From NCBI RefSeq assembly GCF_019059575.1, contig NW_024882978.1, positions 1 through 64,000 on the forward strand: a DNA stretch of 64,000 nucleotides, read 5' to 3'. The notes beneath the pieces are model-generated. The model had not been told where the DNA came from. It worked only from the letters and a program-made list of their open reading frames with translations, and did no database searches. Both the position numbers and the translations under genes were made by a program. Below are positions 56,401 to 64,000 of the stretch, in pieces. Numbering within the stretch: the first letter of the stretch is position 1; every line of letters begins with the position of its first letter. This DNA comes from Amphibalanus amphitrite (taxonomy: Eukaryota > Arthropoda > Thecostraca > Balanomorpha > Balanidae).

Positions 56401-57184
56401 TACCTTCCCACGTGCCCACAGCATAACTCTGGAATTTTCTAGTCGGCTACGAACTTTGGCGGTTTCTAGACGTATCTGGCACCTTCCAATCGCACGTTCT
56501 GGCAGGGCGGCGCCAACGGACCAATCACAGCGCTCCGTACAGTGCAAGTAGCCGTCTGCCGTGCGCCGATTGGTCTGCTGTCGTCATGGTGACGGTCAAT
56601 GAGCTGTCTGCTTCCCGAGTTTTCCGAGGTGTTATTTAGCTGGGCGGCGAGTTCGCAGGTCAGAATTTGAAGTTTGGCGACTGGTGCGTTAAGTTCACGA
56701 AGAGCGTCTGAAACTGTGGATATAGCATAAGCTAACAGGTAAGTCCCCGTTGGGGCACGTCCCGATCTCTTTCCCGGTGTGGCCCTCTGAGAACAAGCGT
56801 TCCGGGGTTTGGACCGGGTAACCAACTTCAGCGGGGGCGATTCTGGCTTTTCCAGTTTTTTTTTCGGTAGCTTTTATATTATTCTTTGGCCCTCGCAATC
56901 CAATACAGCCGCGATGCGCGATTCGTTGTGCCTACGGAAGTTATAAAACGCCATACACGTAACACGGGAGTCTTGAATCAGGCGTTACTGTTACGCTGTC
57001 CGAGCTGGGACCGATAGCAACATAAAACGGATTAAATCCAACTTGAGTGGAGGGATAAAATCTGCAAATTTTCTGAGGATGAACTTTTGTTGCGGTTGAA
57101 TCGGGTAGGAGGTGTTCGAATATTCCTTGACGTGATGTCCTGTTCTATCTATTCGACTCACGGTCCCGTTTCTGTCTTTCCAGA
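56401..57184 (+). promoter_or_regulatory. Hsc70 promoter, 5'UTR exon and 5'UTR intron
   Basis: A heat-shock-element-like core (GAATTTTC, 56432-56439) is followed by TTTCTAGA and CCAAT boxes at 56486-56490 and 56521-56525, with an inverted one at 56569-56573. Transcription probably starts at about 56620-56660. An untranslated exon ends at 56738 with a perfect donor (CAG then GTAAGT). The matching acceptor (CTTTCCAG) ends at 57182, 2 bp before the ATG. A 5'UTR intron is usual for constitutive Hsc70 genes and unusual for strictly heat-inducible ones. Confidence 0.6.
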
Positions 57185-58963
57185 ATGGCGAAAGCTCCAG
57201 CGATTGGAATTGATCTCGGGACCACCTACTCCTGTGTGGGAGTGTTCCAGCATGGCAAGGTGGAAATCATTGCCAATGACCAGGGTAATCGGACGACGCC
57301 CAGCTACGTGGCCTTTACCGACACGGAGCGGCTGATCGGAGATGCCGCCAAGAACCAGGTGGCCATGAACCCCAGCAACACGGTGTTCGGTGAGTAATCG
57401 ACGGCACAGTGGAGGATATTTGTATTCGTGAATAAACATGACTGTTATATGGAAATTGGCCGATTTTTTTTCCCGATCGGTTATCACGGCTGAAACTCGG
57501 TTGTTAGAAAATTGCGAAGTTCTTCGCGGTTGAATTGCTACACATTTGCCCGTGTTAAAATGATTTTGAGTGGGGTTTTTTAAAAATATATTTAGCTATC
57601 TGATTATATCACGGTCATATTTATCGGTATTAATTGTGATCCTCTCAATTGAATTACGGTTACGCGGACTGAAATAATTTAGCCGGACCGTTAGAAAAGA
57701 TCGAACTTGTCACCGTTTTCGGCGATTCTGACCCTTGTTTCTCTGCTTTTCACAGACGCCAAGCGGTTGATCGGCCGGCGATTCGACGACACTGCCGTGC
57801 AGTCAGACATGAAACACTGGCCATTCAAGGTCATCAGCGACAGCGGCAAGCCCAAGATCCGCGTCGAGTACAAGAACGAGGACAAGACGTTCGCGCCGGA
57901 GGAGATCAGCTCGATGGTGCTGACCAAGATGAAGGAGACGGCCGAGGCGTACCTGGGCAAGACCGTCACCGATGCCGTCATCACAGTACCGGCCTACTTC
58001 AACGACTCGCAGCGTCAGGCGACCAAGGACGCCGGCGCGATCGCCGGTCTGAACGTGCTGCGCATCATCAACGAGCCCACGGCGGCGGCCATCGCCTACG
58101 GCCTCGACAAGAAGGTCGGCGGCGAGCGCAACGTGCTCATCTTCGACCTGGGCGGCGGCACTTTCGATGTGTCGATCCTTACCATCGAGGACGGCATCTT
58201 CGAGGTGAAGTCGACCGCCGGAGACACTCATCTCGGTGGCGAGGACTTCGACAACCGCATGGTCAACTTCTTCGTCCAGGAGTTCAAGCGGAAACACAAG
58301 AAGGATCTCTCGACCAACAAGCGCGCGCTGCGTCGTCTTCGGACGGCCTGCGAGCGGGCGAAGCGGACTCTGTCGTCGTCGTCACAGGCTTCGATCGAGA
58401 TCGACTCGCTGATGGAAGGCATCGACTTCTACACGTCCATCACCCGCGCCCGGTTCGAGGAGATGAACGCCGACCTGTTCCGCGGCACCCTCGAGCCGGT
58501 CGAGAAGGCGCTGCGTGATGCCAAGATGGACAAGGGCTCCGTCCACGACATCGTCCTGGTCGGTGGCTCAACGCGCATTCCTAAGATCCAGAAACTCCTG
58601 CAGGACTTCTTCAACGGCAAGGAGCTCAACAAGTCTATCAACCCCGACGAGGCTGTGGCGTACGGCGCTGCCGTCCAGGCTGCCATCCTGCACGGCGACA
58701 AGTCTGAGGCGGTGCAGGACCTGCTGCTCCTGGACGTGACGCCCCTCTCGCTCGGTATCGAGACGGCCGGAGGCGTGATGACCGCCCTCATCAAGCGGAA
58801 CACCACGATCCCGACCAAGCAGACGCAGACTTTCACCACGTACTCGGATAACCAGCCGGGTGTGCTGATCCAGGTCTACGAGGGTGAACGAGCCATGACC
58901 AAGGATAACAACCTGCTGGGCAAGTTCGAACTGACCGGCATCCCACCGGCGCCGCGCGGCGTG

Positions 58964-59005
<42 letters not shown>

Positions 59006-59500
59006 ATGAACGTCAGCGCGGCCGACAAGTCGACCGGCAAGGCCAGCAACATCACCATCACCAACGACAAGGGTCGCCTCACCAAGGAGGAGATCGAGCG
59101 CATGGTCAACGAGGCCGAGCAGTTCAAGCAGGAGGATGAGGCCCAGCGGGAGAAGATCTCCGCCAAGAACGCCCTCGAGTCGTACTGCTTCAACATGAAG
59201 TCGACCGTCGAGGATGACAAGGTCAAAGACAAGATCTCCGAGTCTGACAAGACGACCATCATCGACAAGTGCAACGATACCATCAAGTGGCTGGACGGCA
59301 ACCAGCTGGCGGAGAAGGACGAGTTCGAGCACAAGCAGAAGGAGTTGGAACAGATCTGCAACCCCATCATCAGCAAGCTGTACCAGGGCGCGGGCGGCGG
59401 CGCCCCCGGTGGTATGCCCGGTGGGATGCCGGGAGGCATGCCCGGCGGTGACGCCCCCAAGGGAGGCGCCGGCGGCCCGACCATCGAGGAGGTCGACTAA
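57185..59500 (+). CDS. Hsc70: Cytosolic heat shock cognate 70 chaperone
   Basis: Two coding exons (57185-57389 and 57756-59500) give 649 aa, the usual length. Exon 1 ends NTVF and splices within the Asp codon of [12 protein letters not shown]. The ATPase domain shows [13 protein letters not shown] (residues 8-20), [12 protein letters not shown] and [13 protein letters not shown], the three Hsp70 signatures. The substrate-binding domain follows ([20 protein letters not shown]), then the helical lid, GGMPGGMP repeats and the terminal EEVD that binds TPR co-chaperones. No signal peptide or KDEL is present, so it acts in cytosol and nucleus. The internal coding intron plus 5'UTR intron point to a constitutive cognate and not an intronless inducible Hsp70. 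An open antisense frame over exon 2 is a composition artefact. Confidence 0.97.
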
Positions 59501-60751
59501 ACCGACTGATCGCTGGCTGATGAGGGTTCTGCTCACTGTCCGTTGCCGTGAATCTGCGGCCTGCGCTTTCCAATTTATCGTTCATTGTGTATCGCTCGTC
59601 ATTGCTTCGGCCAGTGGCCTCATTGTGGTATATGCTTGTCCCAGAAGTGATATATTGTTTCGCATATGTGGAAATCTGAGGTGAAATACAGAGTTGTGAG
59701 TTATGTTGGCCTGTTTGCACGAACAAGGGGGTGGGGTAATGTTTAGCGGTGGCATAGCGCTGTCAGATCAGAGCCGTTTACATGCAAACGTTTACATCGG
59801 GTCGGTAGATAGTACGAATGAACTGAACAAGAACTGAAGTCGCTAATCGCTGGATGCATCCGATTTCCGTAATCGCTAATTAAGATCTGATGATCTAAAA
59901 CACACGGCGCATTTACCTTGATGAGTGAGGTCACACCCTGGGTCACCGACCATGCCATGGGAGTAGTTGACTTATGCGGTCAGGTGAACCAGCAGTGATT
60001 TCGGAGATTTACTAGGTAAAGGGTGGCGCAAGATGAAGTACACGGACATGTAAGATAATGAAGATGCGGCACGGTAATCCTCAATAGCCAAGTCATTCGT
60101 AAATTCGATACGCAAAGGGACTGCCGGGCATGGTGATGGCGGCAGTTTCCAAATGTTCTTTTCTAGAGACATTTTTCATACTTTTTTGTGAAAGTCTTCA
60201 AAGTCTTCGGTGACGAACGCTACCTATTTCAAACGATTGAGACATATATCACGCAACTGCGACAAAGCCATTTTGAGCTTGCTGCCGGCGCGCGCGTTGT
60301 TGCCGCGCGTGAGGCTCTGGCGAGGAACTCAGTTGCTTAGCATTTGTTGAATTAATTTTTTTTTCAAGGCTAGTGACTAAAGATCATCAGAAAAAGCAAT
60401 CGGTATAAGTGGCCGATTTATTTTGCATATTACTGTCGCGACTCAAAGGTGAGTTTCAAAGCAAAATGAGACTGAAATGATGGCAGATGTGGCTTAAATT
60501 GTAATTGCTATTTATTCCATTAAATATGGCTCCATTTAATAAAATTATCCTAGCATAAATTCCATCGAAATGTCTGAAAAGATTGGTGACTTGTGTTTGT
60601 GAAGCTAGGGCTATCAACACTATGAAAGCATGCCAATTGCCACTTGTGCTGCTAATCTCGTATCTACTTGCCACCTTCCCCGTCTAGGTGTCTCACTTGT
60701 AGTGAGTCACTGCAAAGTCGCAGGTATTCTGGGCTATCAATAAGCAAAGAC
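59501..60751. other. Intergenic stretch downstream of Hsc70
   Basis: Contains the Hsc70 3'UTR. No other gene is apparent and no canonical AATAAA was found near the stop. Confidence 0.4.
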
Positions 60752-61932
60752 TTAACCCGCGCCCCAGTGGCGGTCTCGGCCAACTTCGCCCTAGTGAGGG
60801 GGGCATATGTTACCACCCACCTCTAACTCAAAAACTAAGAGGGCTAGAAAGACGCGGTAAAAAGCAGTCGATAGCTCTCAATACGTACGTTTGAAAGTAT
60901 TTCGGTCATTTTTCACCTTAGAGCAATATTGGGGTCACCAGAGGTCATCAAAGGTCAAAATTTGTCAATTGTCATTATATTTTTCAGAAAACATGCCGCT
61001 ATCTCAGGAACTATGGTAGCTAGAAAAACGCATGGAAAAGCAATCGATAGCTTTTGAACTCTTCTTTTGAAAAGGTCATTTTAAATATTGTCCTCAGGTC
61101 AACGGTTTAGCCTCCAGAGGGCAAAAACTCCAAAAATAGCTGTTTTTACGAAAAGTGTTTTTCGACAATAACTTTCGACTACAAAAAGCCACGACATTTC
61201 TATTGCCAGAATCGTGTTCCCCTCACCGAGACGCGTCGAATGAACTATAATTTGACCTTGAAAGGTCAACTTAAAAATTTGACCTCAGGTCAAGGTCATG
61301 ACCTGACCGGAAAAGGTCATGTTGCATATCAGTCGATGCGTCTCAACAAGACAAACACAATGAGACCATCCCCAGCGTTCTATCTCTTTCCAATCGCGAG
61401 TTATTGGCAAAAAACTGTTTGTAGCCTCAAATGACCTCGGATGACCTTTCTAGAGGCTATCAGCAAAAATGACACCTTGGTCATCACGAGTGGACTAAAT
61501 CATTGTGATTCTGAAATATTTGGACTGTTCCTATGCGTACACACGGATCTAGAGGCATTTTCATTTTTCTCCATTGACTTGTAATGGAAAGGTCATGCCA
61601 CTGACCTGACCTTAGGTCACGGATATAAAAAATCCGAGATATACAACTTGTACGCTCCCATAACAGCATGCAATCCACCAAGTTTAAAACCTTTCTAACA
61701 AACACTGCAGGCTGGACATGATTGCAAACTTTTTTTTAAGGCTTGGTCAGTTAACTTGACCTGGTGACCTGACCTGACATGACCTGGGGTCAAAAATTTC
61801 ACACATTGTCCAAAATTGATGTACCAAAAGCTACCCCAAGCGGCGCGGCGCTACGCGCCGCGATTTTTATTCACACGCGAAAAACGCGACAGGGTGGTAA
61901 CATATGCCCCCCCCCACTGGGGCGAAGGTTAA
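60752..61932. mobile_element. TTAA MITE (CCCTCGCC family), copy 4, intact and inverted
   Basis: TTAA at 60752-60755 (followed by CCCGCGCCCCAGTGGCGG) and at 61929-61932 (preceded by CCCACTGGGGCGAAGG). It is inverted relative to the copy at 49973. The right end has the C-run and GCATATG hairpin, then the GC hairpin near 61840-61860. The interior is full of AGGTCA/TGACC half-sites and shares long stretches with copy 3, such as TCATGACCTGACC and GAGACGCGTCGAATGAACTA. Confidence 0.85.
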
Positions 61933-62491
61933 AGTCAAGTGCTTACACCAGTAAAACGCCTTTATCGGCGATGAACGAGCGAGCGGAAGAAAAACAAAAA
62001 TACAAAAAGAAGAACAATTGGTTTGACCTTTCTGGAGATATAGAAGCGGGTTGTGCATGTGCGCACATGCACAGTCTCTCCCACACAAACGTCCGCAAGT
62101 CACCTACCTCGTCGGTTTCTACCGACATGCCAAATTTGAGCGCAATCGGCCCGGTCATTCCTGAGATATAGAAATCGCCCTTGCACGTGCGCACATGCTG
62201 TAGCAGCCCAACCTTAACACATGCAGATGAATTATCTGATAGAGACCTAACTGTGTACCAAGTTTCAATTCAATCGGCCCAACCGTTGTGCCGTTATTGA
62301 GGTTGCAATTTTGGGGGTTCTTAAAAATGTCCAACTTAACCACGCGCCACGTGCGGTGGTTGGCAAGAACGCTTTTGAAGAGTGTCCCTTCGGCCGGCCG
62401 GCCGCTCATACTCAGGATTTTCCCTTAATTCAGTATGAACTCGCTCGCTCGCTCGTAATAAATAGATCAAATTGTCATCAACAGCTCTAGA
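61933..62491. other. Unclassified repeat-like stretch
   Basis: Two related segments (GGAGATATAGAAGCGGG, then TGTGCGCACATGC; GAGATATAGAAATCGCCC, then GTGCGCACATGC) suggest an old internal duplication of about 130 bp. CGAGCGAGCG occurs near both ends in opposite orientation. No gene is seen. Confidence 0.4.
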
Positions 62492-62728
62492 TACCGTAAG
62501 GTGGGGCTATTTGAGACAGTGGGGCTATTTGAGACAGTATTTAAAATCGTTATAAAATAAAAACCGTTTGAAATTTATGCTTAATTTTTGCTCAGGCGAA
62601 TTTACTGCTCGATTCCACACCTTCCTGAGCAAAAATATCACATAAAAATCAAACGCTCTTCATTTTATAGCGATTTTAAATACCGTCTCAAATAGCCCCA
62701 CTGTCTCAAATAGCCCCACTTTACGGTA
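62492..62728. mobile_element. TA-flanked foldback MITE with doubled GGGGCTATTTGAGACAGT
   Basis: TA at 62492-62493 and 62727-62728 encloses inverted arms of nearly 60 bp beginning CCGTAAGGTGGGGCTATTTG. Within each arm the 18-bp GGGGCTATTTGAGACAGT unit occurs twice in tandem. The central part also contains TTTTTGCTCAGG and CCTGAGCAAAAA as an inner inverted pair. No ORF. It lies just upstream of Nup93. Confidence 0.85.
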
Positions 62729-62862
62729 CCCATTAGATTAGATGTTTGAACTTTGATCACGGCTGTAATGCCTAATAGGAAATCAATCTGAGTCTCAAAC
62801 CTACACTGTGACTGATGAACCTCTTGATAAGTCTAGCTCAATTATTACGTTGTTTTCAGACA

Positions 62863-64000
62863 ATGTCTGAGGGCGGCTTCTCAGAGCTGGTCCAGCAGGC
62901 CAGTCGGCTCACCACCGACATGGACACCGCTGCGCCGCTGCCGCGAGTCCAGCGCAACCTCAAACAGCTGCTGCAGGCTGGAGAGCAGCTGTGGGCGCGC
63001 ACTGCCCAGACTGGAGCGCAGGATGTCAAGGCGTGAGTGGTGTGGGATGACTGACACGGTGCAGTACAGGACCTCTGACCTTTTCTTTCCTGCATTATAT
63101 TTCAATTAGATTTTTAAGCTTTCCTTCTGATTTTGTCGGTTCTGGTCATTTCTATTGCTCATTATTGACACATTTAGTGACAGATGTTGAGCATCCATGA
63201 CAAGTTAGGTGCTTGATCAAAGGTAAATTTATCAAAGCAAATCTCTGTCACCATCACCAGGTCGATCCTGCTGGGCTCCAAGGGCGTCGACCTGCCAGCC
63301 CTCTCCATGCGTCTGGATGCCCTGGACGCTTCCAGAACATTCCAGCCGCTGGAGCCTGTTCAGGACACGGACATCGCTGGATTCCTGCGCAACGAGCGAG
63401 AGAACGCAGTGCTGACCGTCATTGAACAGTCCCGGAAAGAGGTGGGGACGCTGGTGGAGAGAGTGCACGGGGAGTAGTGGAAGAGTAGTGGAAACGGGAT
63501 GACAAGCTGAAAATGGCAGAGATGTAGAGGACTTAAGAGAGTGTTAAAAAGGCCATTCGATCAGATGTCTCTGCCAGAATTTTGGGCACGCCAGTATATC
63601 TGTGAGACGAGATCGGAAAATGCAAAATGCGAATGGGCGTGCAAACGTCGGAAAATTATTCTGTCAAGGCGGATATAGTGAAAGATCGTGGGTAATACCT
63701 GTTAAACGAATCTCGAGTACAAAATATAGTACAAAATTTTGAGGACAAGAGAACGAGTGGAAATTTTAGGGATCTATGGAAAAAACGATAGTAGCAGGAA
63801 TGTGGGCTGTTCTTTTGTATTTCGTGCCTTTGATCTCTGAAGCATCTGTTTACAATTTTCACCCCACGGCAGACATTCGAGGCGGTGGACCGGGCGCACT
63901 ACGAGGCGTTCAGCTCGTGCTGGGAGCTGGCCAAACACCGTCTGCTGAGCACGCTGGCGCCCTCCGGGCACGATCTGCTCGACGTCACTCTACAGCCCGA
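62863..64000 (+). CDS. Nup93: Nuclear pore protein Nup93, N-terminal part (runs off the window)
   Basis: Three coding exons are visible: 62863-63032, 63261-63441 and 63873-64000 (the third cut by the window edge), 159 aa in all. The frame reads MSEGGFSELVQQASRL, then RNLKQLLQAGEQLWART, DVKASILLGSKGVDLP, PLEPVQDTDIAGFLRNE and ENAVLTVIEQSRKE followed by TFEAVDRAHYE. This follows the animal Nup93 N-terminus block by block. Nup93 is a scaffold of the inner ring, and this N-terminal helix region binds Nup62-complex partners. An acceptor at 62858-62859, three bases before the ATG, implies a 5'UTR intron. Confidence 0.94.

Noticed and set aside
57803-58297. Further antisense ORF over the Hsc70 ATPase region
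   Set aside because: Same compositional shadow of the Hsc70 coding strand.
58568-59536. 322-codon antisense ORF over Hsc70 exon 2
   Set aside because: Long antisense frames are a known by-product of Hsp70 codon usage and GC-rich third positions. No domain or splice context supports a gene.

Overview
This window is animal nuclear DNA. The genes are spliced with GT-AG introns, the single-copy metazoan genes are widely spaced, and introns and intergenic DNA are packed with transposon debris. The proteins look arthropod-like: a cytosolic Hsc70 ending in GGMP repeats and EEVD, and a ZAD-like zinc domain. The GC-rich coding exons beside many long G or C homopolymers would suit a crustacean such as a barnacle, but that is inference.

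Layout. Positions 1-131 hold a degenerate tRNA-like pol III unit. From 12177 down to 4170 (minus strand) runs a ten-exon gene for a large, mostly disordered nuclear protein with LVLQ/LVIQ repeats, a ZAD-like zinc domain and an AT-hook. mRpS34 (plus, 14423-19578) has three exons. Its introns carry a palindromic Penelope-like element, a 5'-truncated LINE, an intact tRNA-Gly(GCC) and a tandem pair of a retroposon-like repeat. Mitochondrial aconitase ACO2 (minus, 40168-20601) was reconstructed in 15 exons giving 783 aa. One of its introns holds a nested 604-codon ORF. PGS1 (plus, 40511-45266, ten exons, 490 aa) starts head-to-head with ACO2, 342 bp away. A single-exon class A GPCR lies at 48164-49621. 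A repeat-rich stretch (49.9-55.2 kb) follows, then a two-exon Hsc70 (57185-59500) with a 5'UTR intron and heat-shock/CCAAT promoter motifs. The first three coding exons of Nup93 (62863-64000) run off the end.

Four of the genes serve mitochondria or housekeeping: mRpS34 is mitoribosomal, ACO2 is in the TCA cycle, PGS1 makes the cardiolipin precursor PGP, and Nup93 is in the nuclear pore. There is no operon logic. The one functional arrangement I see is the shared ACO2/PGS1 promoter interval.

The most unusual material is in the mobile DNA. A TTAA-flanked MITE family has a G-run hairpin beside one end and is full of AGGTCA-type half-sites. An 8-bp-TSD hAT-like element is made almost entirely of a 20-bp minisatellite. 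A Penelope-like insertion has 420-bp inverted arms around its GIY-YIG ORF. Several TA-flanked foldback elements and nested perfect palindromes are also present. All exon joins were made by eye from splice consensus, reading phase and family knowledge. No alignment or transcript data were available.
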